Shown here piece by piece: positions 29,101 to 38,346 of a stretch of 64,000 bases of DNA. Made by a program: the position numbers and the translations under genes. How positions within the stretch are numbered: the first letter of the stretch is position 1; the number at the start of each line of letters is the position of its first letter. The DNA is taken from assembly GCF_001714725.1 (NCBI RefSeq), contig NZ_CP016447.1:1255001-1319000 (forward strand), written 5' to 3'. This DNA comes from Acidovorax sp. RAC01 (lineage in GTDB: Bacteria > Pseudomonadota > Gammaproteobacteria > Burkholderiales > Burkholderiaceae_C). The notes below the pieces were generated by a model. It was not told the origin of the DNA. It ran no database searches and saw only the letters and a program-made list of their open reading frames with translations.

Positions 29101-29595
29101 ATGAATCCCATCCAGATCGGCGTGGTCATGGGTTCCAGCAGCGACTGGGACACCATGCAGCATGCAGTGCAAATCCTCGAGCAGTTCGGCATCGCCCACG
29201 AGGCCCGCGTGGTCTCGGCCCACCGCATGCCCGACGACATGTTTGCCTATGCCGAGGCGGCCGCGGGCCGGGGTCTGAAGGCCATCATTGCCGGGGCCGG
29301 CGGCGCCGCCCACCTGCCCGGCATGATCGCCGCCAAGACCCCCGTGCCCGTGCTGGGCGTGCCGGTGGCCAGCCGCCACCTGCAGGGTGTGGATTCGCTG
29401 CACTCCATCGTGCAGATGCCCAAGGGCATCCCCGTCGCCACGTTTGCCATTGGCACGGCAGGCGCGGCCAACGCCGCCCTGTTTGCCGTGGCGCTGCTGG
29501 CCAATGAAAGCCCCGAGCTGCGCCAGCGCCTGCAAGCCTTCCGCACCGAACAGACGGAAGTGGCCCGCAACATGACCCTGCCGCCTACCGCATGA
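29101..29595 (+). CDS. purE: N5-CAIR mutase
   Basis: Class I PurE, converting N5-CAIR to CAIR in purine synthesis. It has 164 residues, with the signature [16 protein letters not shown] near residues 7-22, SAHRMPDDM near 39, and the glycine-rich [15 protein letters not shown] near 62-76. It starts at ATG 29101 and ends in an ATGA overlap with purK, so the pair is translationally coupled. Confidence 0.97.
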   Translation: MNPIQIGVVMGSSSDWDTMQHAVQILEQFGIAHEARVVSAHRMPDDMFAYAEAAAGRGLKAIIAGAGGAAHLPGMIAAKTPVPVLGVPVASRHLQGVDSLHSIVQMPKGIPVATFAIGTAGAANAALFAVALLANESPELRQRLQAFRTEQTEVARNMTLPPTA

Positions 29596-30758
29596 TCTCC
29601 AGCAAACCACTCTTGCCAGGGTCCACGCTGGGCGTACTGGGCGGCGGCCAGCTCGGTCGCATGTTCGTGCACCAGGCGCAGGCCATGGGCTACTTCACCG
29701 CCGTGCTGGATGCCGACGCAACCAGCCCGGCCGGGCTGGTGAGCCACCACCACATCCAGACGGGCTACGAAGACCCGGCGGGTCTGGCCGAGCTGGCCCG
29801 CGTGGCCGATGCGGTGACCACCGAATTCGAGAACGTGCCTGCCGCCGCGCTGGCCGCCCTGGCCGCCCAGCGGCCGGTGTCGCCCGCTGCCAGCGCTGTT
29901 TCGGTGGCGCAAGACCGGGCGCGGGAAAAGGCGCATTTCGTGGCCTGCGGCGTGCCTTGCGCACCCTATGCCGTCATCGACACGGCCGGGCAGCTGGCAA
30001 CCGTTTCCACCGACCTGCTTCCAGGGATTTTGAAAACGGCCCGCATGGGCTACGACGGCAAGGGCCAGGTGCGCGTGAAGACGCCCGCCGAGCTGGCCGC
30101 CGCGTGGGATGCCGTCGGCAACGTGCCGTGTGTGCTGGAAAAGATGCTGCCCCTGCAGCTGGAATGCTCGGTGATCGTCGCGCGCGGCGCAGACGGCGCC
30201 ATGGTGCACCTGCCCGTGCAGCGCAACCTGCACCGCGATGGCATCCTCGCCGTGACCGAGGTTTATGAAGCAAATTTGCCTCCAGGGCTTGCTCTGCAAG
30301 CAGTCATAGCTGCGAAATCTGTAGCAGAAGGCCTGCAGTATGTGGGCGTGCTGTGTGTGGAATTCTTCGTGCTGCAGGACGGCAGCCTGGTGGTCAACGA
30401 AATCGCCCCACGCCCGCACAACAGCGGCCACTACAGCCAGAACGCCTGCGATGTGTCGCAGTTCGAGCTGCAGGTGCGCACCATGGCCCGCCTGCCGCTC
30501 ACGCAGCCGCGCCAGCACAGCGCGGCGGTCATGCTCAACCTGCTGGGCGACCTGTGGTTTGCCCACGGCGATGCGGCCCAAACGCCGCCCTGGGGCCAGG
30601 TGCTGGCCCTGCCCGGCGCACACCTGCACCTGTACGGCAAGCACGATGCCAAGCGGGGCCGCAAGATGGGCCACCTCAACATCACGGCCACCACGCCCGA
30701 GGCCGCCCGCGCCGTGGCGCTGCAGGCCGCGGCCATCCTGGGCATTGCCCCGTTCTGA
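29592..30758 (+). CDS. purK: N5-CAIR synthetase
   Basis: ATP-grasp enzyme that carboxylates AIR using bicarbonate. The 388-residue protein shows [14 protein letters not shown] near residue 15, the ATP-grasp lid region [16 protein letters not shown] near 140, and [13 protein letters not shown] near 270. Residues about 225-245 ([18 protein letters not shown] region) are encoded by a copy of the dispersed palindromic element, within the strand-helix before [13 protein letters not shown]. It overlaps purE by four bases; the Sua5-type gene follows. Confidence 0.96.
   Translation: MISSKPLLPGSTLGVLGGGQLGRMFVHQAQAMGYFTAVLDADATSPAGLVSHHHIQTGYEDPAGLAELARVADAVTTEFENVPAAALAALAAQRPVSPAASAVSVAQDRAREKAHFVACGVPCAPYAVIDTAGQLATVSTDLLPGILKTARMGYDGKGQVRVKTPAELAAAWDAVGNVPCVLEKMLPLQLECSVIVARGADGAMVHLPVQRNLHRDGILAVTEVYEANLPPGLALQAVIAAKSVAEGLQYVGVLCVEFFVLQDGSLVVNEIAPRPHNSGHYSQNACDVSQFELQVRTMARLPLTQPRQHSAAVMLNLLGDLWFAHGDAAQTPPWGQVLALPGAHLHLYGKHDAKRGRKMGHLNITATTPEAARAVALQAAAILGIAPF
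30265..30326 (-). repeat. Palindromic ~64-bp element, copy 8 (inside purK)
   Basis: Antisense to purK. Read on the minus strand: TGCTACAGATTTCGCAGCTA, TGCTTGCAGAGCAAGC stem, then CTGGAGGCAAATTTGCTTC. It lies in the ATP-grasp domain without breaking the frame. Confidence 0.75.
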
Positions 30759-30795
30759 CGCGCTGCGGCAGTCCCCCTTACGGCAAACACCCTCC

Positions 30796-31812
30796 ATGAT
30801 TCTTGACGGCAACGACCCCGCAGCCATCGCCGCCGCCGCACGCGCCTTGCGCAGCGGAGCGCTGGTGGGCCTGCCCACTGAAACGGTGTACGGGCTGGCC
30901 GCCAACGCCGGCAGCGACACCGCGGTGGCGCAGATCTTTGCCGCCAAGGGCCGCCCCAGCGACCATCCGTTGATCGTCCACGTGGCCGATGCCTCGGGCA
31001 TTGCGCACTTCGCGCGCGACGTGCCCGCCTTTGCGCAAAAGCTGGTCGATGCCTTCTGGCCAGGGCCGCTCACGCTCATCCTGCCGCGCCTGCCCGGGGT
31101 GGCCGGCGCCGCCACGGGCGGACAGGACAGCGTGGGCCTGCGCTGCCCGGCGCACCCGGTAGCGCATGCCCTGCTGCTGGCCGCTGCCGCACCGGCCGAT
31201 CCGGCCGTACCCGGCGATGCGCCCGTGTGGGGCGTGGCCGCACCCAGCGCCAACCGGTTTGGCCGCGTGAGCCCCACCACCGCACGGCATGTACACGAGG
31301 AGCTGGGCGAGGCATTGCTGGTGCTGGACGGCGGGCCCTGCCAGGTGGGCATCGAGAGCACCATCGTCGACTGCACGCGCGGCGTACCCGTGCTGCTGCG
31401 CCCCGGCGGCATCACCCGCGAGCAGATCCGGCAGGCCTGCGGCATCGCGCCGCTGTCGCGCGACGACCTGCCCAGCCTGACACCGCGCGCATCCGGCACG
31501 CTGGAGGCCCACTACGCGCCCAACGCCCAGGTTCGCCTGATGGACGCCAAGGCGCTGCAGACGGGGCTGGACCTGCTGGGCGCCGAGGCAGCCCACATCG
31601 CGGTGTATTCGCGCGCCGCTCTGCGCACCCCATCGGCCCGGCTGGTGCTGCGCCGCATGCCGGATGATGCAGCGGCCGCTGCACAGCAGCTCTTTGCCGT
31701 GCTGCGCGGCTTTGACGAGCAGGGCGTGAAGCTGATCTGGGTGGAAACGCCACCCGCCACGCCGGAATGGGAAGGCGTGCGCGACCGGTTGCAGCGCGCT
31801 GCAGCAGCATAG
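30796..31812 (+). CDS. tsaC: Threonylcarbamoyl-AMP synthase, Sua5 type
   Basis: Makes threonylcarbamoyl-AMP for t6A modification of ANN-decoding tRNAs. The N-terminal YrdC domain has GALVGLPTETVYGLAANAGS near residues 21-40 and PSANRFGRVSPTTA. The extra C-terminal Sua5 domain (AHYAPNAQVRLMDA onwards) makes it 338 residues, the long Sua5/YwlC form rather than short TsaC. ATG at 30796 (MILDGNDPAAIAAAARAL). It follows purK by 37 bases, likely in the same transcript. TsaB, another enzyme of the pathway, is encoded at 37.5 kb. Confidence 0.92.
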   Translation: MILDGNDPAAIAAAARALRSGALVGLPTETVYGLAANAGSDTAVAQIFAAKGRPSDHPLIVHVADASGIAHFARDVPAFAQKLVDAFWPGPLTLILPRLPGVAGAATGGQDSVGLRCPAHPVAHALLLAAAAPADPAVPGDAPVWGVAAPSANRFGRVSPTTARHVHEELGEALLVLDGGPCQVGIESTIVDCTRGVPVLLRPGGITREQIRQACGIAPLSRDDLPSLTPRASGTLEAHYAPNAQVRLMDAKALQTGLDLLGAEAAHIAVYSRAALRTPSARLVLRRMPDDAAAAAQQLFAVLRGFDEQGVKLIWVETPPATPEWEGVRDRLQRAAAA

Positions 31813-31949
31813 GCAGCGTGGCACCGCAGTACGGACCAGCGCGCATTGCGCAGCACGCCATATCCGTGGGCCCGGCCTTGGCGAGCCCTGCTTTACATGG
31901 GTTCGCATTGCGTCGTTAAACTAACCGCCACTTTTCTGGAGAAATACAC

Positions 31950-32903
31950 ATGGCAGCAAATTGGATGCGTCGTACCGTTGTGGTCGCCGCATGTGCGTCG
32001 GCCGCGTTGCTTGCGGCCTGCGGTTCAAGCACCACCGAATCGGCCATCTCGCCCCAGCGCTTCATCGCGTTCGGCGATGCGGTGAGCGATGTGGGACAAA
32101 AGGGCTCGCGCTACACCGTCAACGACGGCAGCGTGAACAACTGGACGCTGCAAGTGGCCGCCAACTACGGCAAGCCCCTGGCCGCCGCCTCGGCGGGTGG
32201 CCTGAGCTATGCGGTGGGCAATGCGCGCGTCAACGCCAAACCCGACGCTGCAGGCAACACCACCACGCCCACGGTGGCCGAGCAGATCAGCACGTACCTT
32301 GCCAGCGGCAGCTTTGCAGGCAATGAGGTCGTGTTCGTCACGGGCGGCGTGAGCGACGTGATCGCCGGCATGGCCGCCGTGAACGCCGGTACCCAGACCG
32401 AGGCCCAGATGGCCGCCGCCGCCCGCAAGGCCGGCGAAGACCTGGCCGCACAGGTGCGCCGCCTGGTGAACGCCGGTGCCAAGTACGTGGTCGTGACCGG
32501 CACGTACGACCTGGGCAAGACCCCCTGGGCCAAGGCCATCAACCGCGAATCGCTGCTGTCGAACGCCAGCAGCCGCTTCAACGAAGGCCTGCTGGTGGAC
32601 ATCGTGGACCTGGGCGCCAACGTGCTGTACGTGGACCTGGCCTATTACGTGAACCTGTACACCAGCACACCCGGCAACTTTGGCTTCAACAACGCCACCG
32701 CGGCGGTGTGCACGTCGGTGGACGCAGGCCCTGGCATCGGCATTGGTGCAGGCCAGGTGAACTCGTCGCTGTGCAACACCTCGACCCTGCTGCCCAACGC
32801 CAACGCAACCGCCTACGTGTTCGCAGACAACGTGTACCTCACGCCGTCGGCACATCGCCAGTTCGCCACCTACGCGTACGACCGCCTGCGCGCTCGCTGG
32901 TAA
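31950..32903 (+). CDS. GDSL-fold lipoprotein, catalytic residues replaced
   Basis: A predicted lipoprotein (lipobox LLAAC, Cys24) with the sequence pattern of GDSL/SGNH esterases: a block I-like RFIAFGDAVSDVG, LSYAVGNARVN, a block III-like FVTGGVSDVIAG, VNAGAKYVVVTGTYDLGKTP and a C-terminal FADNVYLTPSAHRQFATYAY. The usual GDSL serine is Ala44, the usual GxND asparagine is Ser, and the usual DxxH histidine is Tyr. This suggests a non-catalytic binding or structural protein; sequencing error cannot produce three independent changes. A GGAG lies upstream of ATG 31950. It converges on a secreted lipase across a shared terminator. The true function is unknown. Confidence 0.8.
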   Translation: MAANWMRRTVVVAACASAALLAACGSSTTESAISPQRFIAFGDAVSDVGQKGSRYTVNDGSVNNWTLQVAANYGKPLAAASAGGLSYAVGNARVNAKPDAAGNTTTPTVAEQISTYLASGSFAGNEVVFVTGGVSDVIAGMAAVNAGTQTEAQMAAAARKAGEDLAAQVRRLVNAGAKYVVVTGTYDLGKTPWAKAINRESLLSNASSRFNEGLLVDIVDLGANVLYVDLAYYVNLYTSTPGNFGFNNATAAVCTSVDAGPGIGIGAGQVNSSLCNTSTLLPNANATAYVFADNVYLTPSAHRQFATYAYDRLRARW

Positions 32904-32944
32904 GTCAGCCGGCTCCGCAGCCCCTGCCTAGGGGGCTGACGCGC

Positions 32945-32972
32945 AAAAAAGCCGACCCTGGGTCGGCTTTTT
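32945..32972. terminator. Bidirectional rho-independent terminator
   Basis: Perfect GCCGACCC / GGGTCGGC stem with no spare loop bases, flanked by A6 on one side and T5 on the other. It therefore ends transcription from both the GDSL-fold gene and the lipase gene. Confidence 0.9.
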
Positions 32973-33055
32973 CATGGCCCGGCGGGCACGGATCTCGGTC
33001 CGTTACCGCGGGCAAGCGCAGGCTGCAGGCCCGAGGCCTGCAGCCGCACTGCTGC

Positions 33056-34363
33056 TTACTTCACCAGATCGAACAGGCCGCGCGCCTGGGCGTGGCAGAA
33101 CGGTGGCTCGTAGGTGCCGTGGTAGTTGCCGTAGTACGTCGCGAACTCGGCAGAGGTCGGATCGGTAGGCGCCTTGCCTCCCGGGCCGAAAGTGGCCTGA
33201 ACCAAGGGGTCCACGTCGACCGAGGTCACGTTGGTCAAACCGCGGCTGTCAAAGTCGGCCTTCATGGGGATCTGGTGCACGGCAGGCGGTACCGTGGGGT
33301 CGCCAGCGCCACCGCACAGCATCAGGCGAGATTTCGGGCTCCAGCCCAGCAAGTCCTGCTTTTTCGCGGCCACGGCCAAGGGGTGGGTTGCGCTGGTCTG
33401 GGCCCCTTGCAGGAACGCAGGCTGGAAGACTGCATCACGCGCCTGGTTTGGCGTGACGCCCGGGCCGCCAGGCAGGCGGCCGGTGGTCACCAGCGTGGTG
33501 TAGGTCAGCGTGGGGCTGGGCAACAGCGTTTCGATGTAGCTGGCATACGGTGCCTTGAACGCCTGGTTCACGTCGGTGTAGACGTCGCCGTACACCTTTT
33601 GCCACGCAGTCACCAGGAAGGGGACGAAGAACTGGTAGCCAGCGATGGCCTCCGTCAGCCGCAGAGAGCCCGACATGTTGTAGGGGCCCGCCAGGTGTGC
33701 ACCGGCGACCACATTGAACTCGGTTCCGTAGTCACGTTCGGCCGCCCGGTGGGCCGCCATCGAGGCGTGACCGCCCTGCGAATAGCCGGTGAACATGACC
33801 TTGCCCGAAAGGTTGGCCCCCACCGCGCCTGCTGCGTTGCGCGCTGCACGTACCGAGTCGATGACCGTCGTGGCTTCGGAATCTGCATGCAGATAGGGGT
33901 GGAAGCTGTAGTTGGACTTCGCATAGCCCAGGTAGTCAGTGGCCACAACGGCGTAACCCTGCGCCGCGTACATGGCAGCCAGCAGGAAGGTCTCGCCATC
34001 CTGCGGGTTGGCCAGCGTCCGGGGTTTCTGCATGTCGGTGCCCTTGGCATAGGCCACCAGGGCGGCGGCGCTGGTGCAGCTGCCCGCAGGCACCAGCATC
34101 ACGCCAGACGCGTTGCTGCTTTCGCCGCTCTTGGCGCCCGGCGTCACATAGTTCAGCGCAACCACCTTCACGTCGCACTTGGCTTTGCCGGTGATGGCCT
34201 GCAGGCCGCTGCCGGCCGTGCCCGCATCGATCTGGGCGGCCGTCAGTGTGGTCACCGTGGCGGGTGGGTCAATCAGCGCGCCGCGGACGGGATCGTCAGA
34301 GCCGCCGCAGGCAACAAGCAAAAGCGCGGCCGCAGCCACGCTGGTAAGGCGCAAGGGTGTCAT
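33056..34363 (-). CDS. Secreted alpha/beta-hydrolase lipase (lipoprotein)
   Basis: Predicted lipase of the secretory-lipase (LIP) group. ATG at 34361-34363 follows AGAGGAA. The signal peptide ends in lipobox LLVAC (Cys19), then GGSDDPVRG. The nucleophile elbow is GYSQGGHAS (Ser near residue 195). The acid is plausibly in GGAGDPTVPPAVHQ near 355 and a catalytic His lies towards the C-terminus. It has 435 residues. It faces the GDSL-fold lipoprotein and could act on extracellular esters; the substrate is not evident. Confidence 0.85.
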   Translation of the reverse strand: MTPLRLTSVAAAALLLVACGGSDDPVRGALIDPPATVTTLTAAQIDAGTAGSGLQAITGKAKCDVKVVALNYVTPGAKSGESSNASGVMLVPAGSCTSAAALVAYAKGTDMQKPRTLANPQDGETFLLAAMYAAQGYAVVATDYLGYAKSNYSFHPYLHADSEATTVIDSVRAARNAAGAVGANLSGKVMFTGYSQGGHASMAAHRAAERDYGTEFNVVAGAHLAGPYNMSGSLRLTEAIAGYQFFVPFLVTAWQKVYGDVYTDVNQAFKAPYASYIETLLPSPTLTYTTLVTTGRLPGGPGVTPNQARDAVFQPAFLQGAQTSATHPLAVAAKKQDLLGWSPKSRLMLCGGAGDPTVPPAVHQIPMKADFDSRGLTNVTSVDVDPLVQATFGPGGKAPTDPTSAEFATYYGNYHGTYEPPFCHAQARGLFDLVK

Positions 34364-34515
34364 GGATGGATTCCTCTGGTCAGAAACAGACAGGCGCATC
34401 GTGCGCGCACCTGCACTGCACCATCCATAGGGGATAACGCGCAACATCAGCCCGTCCAGACACCTGCGCGACAGCACCGCCCGGGGCGGCCGCCCCAGTG
34501 GGCGGGGGACGGCGC

Positions 34516-34785
34516 TTAGCCGCCCCGCCGCGCGCCGTAGAGCAGCTTCATGCCCAGGATGGCGCTGGCCAGCATCAGCGTGATGGCGTTGGCGATCACG
34601 ATGGGCCACGCGCCCAGCGCCAGCCCGTAGGCCAGCCAAAGCGCCACGCCCGCGGTGAAGACGCTGTACATGCCCAGCGAAATGCCGCTCACATCGCGGG
34701 TGCGGAAGGTGTGCCAGGCTTGCGGCACGAAGCTGCAGGTGGTCAGCGTGGCGGCCAGGTAGCCGATGAGTTCAGAAAAAGGCAT
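34516..34785 (-). CDS. SemiSWEET-type small sugar transporter
   Basis: An 89-residue protein with three hydrophobic helices and the PQ-loop motif CSFVPQAWHTFRTRDVSGIS near residues 17-36, the hallmark of SemiSWEET transporters, which work as dimers to let sugars cross the inner membrane. ATG at 34783-34785 (MPFSELIGYLAATL) fits the family; the open frame upstream is longer but adds a Ser/Ala-rich, non-family leader. No adjacent sugar genes indicate a substrate. Confidence 0.85.
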   Translation of the reverse strand: MPFSELIGYLAATLTTCSFVPQAWHTFRTRDVSGISLGMYSVFTAGVALWLAYGLALGAWPIVIANAITLMLASAILGMKLLYGARRGG

Positions 34786-34872
34786 GGACGAGGAAGGTAC
34801 CGCTGGCAAGGGCCGTGCGGCCTGCGCCGCACGGTCGGAGGAAAGAAGGACGGAGGGTCGCCGCAAGAGCGT

Positions 34873-36372
34873 TCACTGGTCGCGCGCGGTCCAGTCGATG
34901 AGACTGTCCAGCACGGGCCGCGCCGCCCCTGCGCCCGGGTGGTTGACCATGGCGACCAGTACGTAGCGCCGGCCGCTGGCCCCGTGCACGTAGCCCGCAA
35001 TGGCCATCACGTCGCGCAGGCTACCGGTCTTGAGGTGGGCAGTGCCGGCGCGGCTCTGGCTGCGGCGCAGCGTGCCATCCACGCCGGAGATGGGCAACGA
35101 TGCAACCAGTTCGGGCATCACGGGCGACGCCCAGGCCACCTGCAGCATGCGCGCCAGCGCCTGGGCCGTCAGCCGGGCGTCGCGGCTCAGGCCGGCGCCG
35201 TTGTCGGCCAGCGGCAGTTCGGCATCACCCAGGCGGGCCACCCACCACTGGCGCAGCACCTCGCGGGCACCATCGAAACTGGCCACGCCATTCTTTTGCA
35301 GCGCCAGGGTCAGGAACACCTGCTGGGCCATCACGTTGTTGCTGAACTTGTTGACGTCGCGCACCACCTCGGCCAGTGTGGGGGATGTGACCCCAAACGC
35401 GGGCTTGAGCCCCTGCGGCACCTTGCCCTCGCGCACGCTGCCGGTGAGCTTGCCGCCCAGCTCGCGCCACATGCCCTCCACGGCGCGGCCTGCAAAACCG
35501 CGCGGGTCGGCCGCCGCCACCGGCCACACCCGCTCGCCGCAAGCACCGGGATAAACGCCTTGGAACACCACCCTGGCCGGGTCGGCCAGCTCGGCGCGCA
35601 GGGCCGCGCGCCAGTCACCGCACTCGGCTCCGCGGGCCGCCAGCGCCACGGTGGCCTGGCGCTGCACGCCCGCCAGGGGTGGGTCGTACTGCACGCGCGC
35701 CAGGCCCGCAGCCGGGTCGGGCACAAAGGTCATCACCGATGACTTGTAGTTGATCAGCAGCGCATCGGGCGCGGCGTTGTAGGGGCGCAGGGGCTCGCCA
35801 TCAAATCGCGCCGGGTCCTGCTCGGGCACGTCAAAGGCCGACCGGTCGAGGACGATATCGCCGATGATGACGTGGATGCCCTGCGCCTGCAGGCGGCGCA
35901 TCAGCATCCACAAGCGTTCCATGACCAGCTTGGGATCGCCCCGGCCTTCGATGTAGACGTTGCCACGCAAGCTGCCATCCTGCACCGTGCCCTGTACATA
36001 CACAGGGGTGTTCCAGGTATAGGCTGGGCCCAGCTGCTCGAGCGCCGCGTAAGTGGTCACCAGCTTCATCACCGATGCGGGGTTGACCGGCACCTGCGCC
36101 CGGTGGGCCAGCCGGGGCGCTGCACGGCCGCCCGGCTGCGCATCCACCACCATCACGGCCAGTGCATCGCGGGGCAGCTTGGCGCGGGCCAGCGCGGCCT
36201 CGACCTCGGCAGGCAGCGCTGTCTGGGGTGGCGCGGATGCAGGGGCTGATACGGCGGTCTGGGCCTGTGCAAGCCCAGGCAGGCCTGCGCACAGCCATGA
36301 GAAGGCAGCCACCACGAGCGCGCGCAATACAGGCAGGCGTTTGACGCCAGGGGGACGGGAGGCAGATCGCAT
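34873..36372 (-). CDS. dacB: D-alanyl-D-alanine carboxypeptidase/endopeptidase PBP4 type
   Basis: Periplasmic peptidase S13 family, trimming or cleaving peptidoglycan cross-links. The signal peptide (LRALVVAAFSWLCAGLPGLA, cleavage near AQA) lies at residues 16-38. The three penicillin-binding motifs are present: SxxK as ASVMKLVTTYAAL near residue 102, SxN as KFSNNVMAQQV near 341, and KTG as HLKTGSLRD near 450. ATG at 36370-36372 gives 499 residues, typical for DacB; the frame open to 36450 is not needed. It is divergent from the EamA gene. Confidence 0.92.
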   Translation of the reverse strand: MRSASRPPGVKRLPVLRALVVAAFSWLCAGLPGLAQAQTAVSAPASAPPQTALPAEVEAALARAKLPRDALAVMVVDAQPGGRAAPRLAHRAQVPVNPASVMKLVTTYAALEQLGPAYTWNTPVYVQGTVQDGSLRGNVYIEGRGDPKLVMERLWMLMRRLQAQGIHVIIGDIVLDRSAFDVPEQDPARFDGEPLRPYNAAPDALLINYKSSVMTFVPDPAAGLARVQYDPPLAGVQRQATVALAARGAECGDWRAALRAELADPARVVFQGVYPGACGERVWPVAAADPRGFAGRAVEGMWRELGGKLTGSVREGKVPQGLKPAFGVTSPTLAEVVRDVNKFSNNVMAQQVFLTLALQKNGVASFDGAREVLRQWWVARLGDAELPLADNGAGLSRDARLTAQALARMLQVAWASPVMPELVASLPISGVDGTLRRSQSRAGTAHLKTGSLRDVMAIAGYVHGASGRRYVLVAMVNHPGAGAARPVLDSLIDWTARDQ

Positions 36373-36480
36373 GGCGCGAAGTCTATCGCCCGGGGCAAGG
36401 CTGGAAGCTGTGTGGCCCGGTGACAGCCGGGTGACTGGCGCCGTCCGCACCCTCCATCATCGCCCGCCGATAATCGCCCG

Positions 36481-37497
36481 ATGCGTTTGTCTCCCCGCGC
36501 CATGGGCCTTCTGGCGGCCATCGTGACCGTCACCATCTGGACGGGGTTCATCGTGATCGCGCGCGCATCGGCGCAGCGCACGCTGGGCCCGTTCGACATT
36601 GCCCTGTTGCGCATCGTGGGCGCCAGCCTGGTCCTGGTGCCCTGGGGCTGGTGGCTGGTGCGGCGGCGCACCCGCGCGGCCATCGCCGCGGGCGCACGGC
36701 CCGCACCGTCCAGCCTGCTGGGCATCTCGCCCCTGCCGCTGCGCACCACCGCGCTGCTGGGCACGTTTGGCGGCCTGCTGTATGCCATGCTGGCCTATGC
36801 GGGGTTCTTCCATGCTCCGGCCACGCACGCCTCGGTGCTGATGCCGGGCAGCCTGCCGCTGTGGACGGCACTGCTGGCGGCCGTGATCCTGCGCGACCAC
36901 ATCACGCCCCTGCGCGCCGCGGGGCTGGCGCTGATCGTGGCAGGCGACCTGCTGGTAGGCGGCCGCAGCCTGCTGGCCGCGTTTGACGGCGGCGATGTGT
37001 GGAAAGGCGATGTGCTCTTCATGCTGGCGGCGTCGTGCTGGGCCACCTACAGCGTGCTGGCGCGCCGCCATGCCGTCGATGCCGTGCAAGCCACGATTGC
37101 CATCACGGCCTTTGCCTGCCTGGTGTATGTGCCCGGGTACATCCTGCTCAGCAGCCTGGGCGCCATCGCGAGCCACCTGGCAGCCGCCCCGTGGAGCGAA
37201 ATCGCGTTCCACATGGCCTTTCAGGGGGGCGGCTCGGTGGTCATCTCCGGCATCAGCTTTACGCGCATGATCCAGCACTTCGGCCCGGTACGCTCGACCA
37301 TGATCACCGCGCTGGTGCCCGGCCTGTCGGCCATGGGCGCCGTTGTGTTTCTGGATGAGCCCCTGCACTGGAATTTGCTGGCGGGCCTGATGCTGGTCAC
37401 GGCCGGCATCCTGCTGGGGGTGCTGCGCAGGGGTCAGAATGCCCCCTCGCCCGCCACGCCACCCGCTGCCACGCCACCGGGCCGGGTGCAGGGCTGA
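36481..37497 (+). CDS. EamA/DMT-superfamily transporter
   Basis: A ten-span drug/metabolite transporter of 338 residues with two EamA repeats. The first starts MGLLAAIVTVTIWTGFIVIA and the second starts GDVLFMLAASCWATYSVLAR near residue 176. The C-terminal half ends with FLDEPLHWNLLAGLMLVTAG, a common EamA signature. The likely role is export of an amino acid or metabolite. It lies just before tsaB on the same strand with a 45-base gap. Confidence 0.88.
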   Translation: MRLSPRAMGLLAAIVTVTIWTGFIVIARASAQRTLGPFDIALLRIVGASLVLVPWGWWLVRRRTRAAIAAGARPAPSSLLGISPLPLRTTALLGTFGGLLYAMLAYAGFFHAPATHASVLMPGSLPLWTALLAAVILRDHITPLRAAGLALIVAGDLLVGGRSLLAAFDGGDVWKGDVLFMLAASCWATYSVLARRHAVDAVQATIAITAFACLVYVPGYILLSSLGAIASHLAAAPWSEIAFHMAFQGGGSVVISGISFTRMIQHFGPVRSTMITALVPGLSAMGAVVFLDEPLHWNLLAGLMLVTAGILLGVLRRGQNAPSPATPPAATPPGRVQG

Positions 37498-37542
37498 AGC
37501 CCCACGCCCCGCCGCCGCTCTCCGCTCCATTGATTTCGCACC

Positions 37543-38253
37543 ATGAACCTGCTCGCCTTTGACACCAGCACCGACATGCTCTCCATTGCCGTCCAGGCCG
37601 GCGGCGCCGTGTGGGAGCACCAGGGCCCGGGCGGACCGCAGGCATCGGCTACGTTGATCCCCGCGGTCAGTAACCTGGTGGCACAGGCCGGCTGCTCTTT
37701 TGACACGCTGGACGTCATCGTCTTTGGCCGTGGCCCCGGTTCGTTCACCGGGCTGCGCACGGCCTGCGCGGTGGCCCAGGGCCTGGCGTTTGGCGCACGC
37801 GGGGGCCAGGGCATACCCGTGCTGCCGGTAGACACCCTGCTGGCCGTGGCCGAGGAAGCCCGCCACCGCCACGGCGCCGAGCGCGTGGTGGCCGTGCTCG
37901 ATGCGCGCATGGACGAGGTCTACCACGCACGCTGCGAATGGCAGGCGGCCACCGGGCAGTGGGTGGCCGACGCCGATTTCGGCCTTTCGTCGCCCGAACA
38001 GGTGCTGGTGCCCGATGGCTGGACCGTGGCGGGCAATGCGCGCCCGCCCTACGGCGAACGCCTGGCCCCGGGCGCAACCCACGTCCATGCCCTTCCCACC
38101 GCTGCTGCCCTGCTGCGGCTGGCGCCGGCCCTGCTGGCTGCTGGGGGTGCCGTGCCTGCCAGCGATGCGCTGCCCCGCTACATTCGCGATAAAGTGGCGC
38201 AAACCACCGCCGAACGCGCTGCCCTGCGGGCTGCTGCCGCACCTGCGGCCTGA
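37543..38253 (+). CDS. tsaB: tRNA t6A biosynthesis protein TsaB
   Basis: Inactive Kae1-like partner of TsaD in the t6A complex. The 236-residue protein begins MNLLAFDTSTDMLSIAVQAG and contains VFGRGPGSFTGLRTACAVAQ near residues 61-80, both diagnostic. In Betaproteobacteria it is usually followed by rimI, as here (93-base gap). Together with the Sua5-type gene at 30.8 kb it indicates a complete bacterial t6A pathway with TsaD and TsaE elsewhere. Confidence 0.95.
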   Translation: MNLLAFDTSTDMLSIAVQAGGAVWEHQGPGGPQASATLIPAVSNLVAQAGCSFDTLDVIVFGRGPGSFTGLRTACAVAQGLAFGARGGQGIPVLPVDTLLAVAEEARHRHGAERVVAVLDARMDEVYHARCEWQAATGQWVADADFGLSSPEQVLVPDGWTVAGNARPPYGERLAPGATHVHALPTAAALLRLAPALLAAGGAVPASDALPRYIRDKVAQTTAERAALRAAAAPAA

Positions 38254-38346
38254 TCCGCCTTGTGCCGCCAACCACCTCCGCACGCGATAGGAGTGCCCGC
38301 GCGGCCGCACTGTCCACCCTGAACCGTTGAAGCCCCCTGTTTCCGC

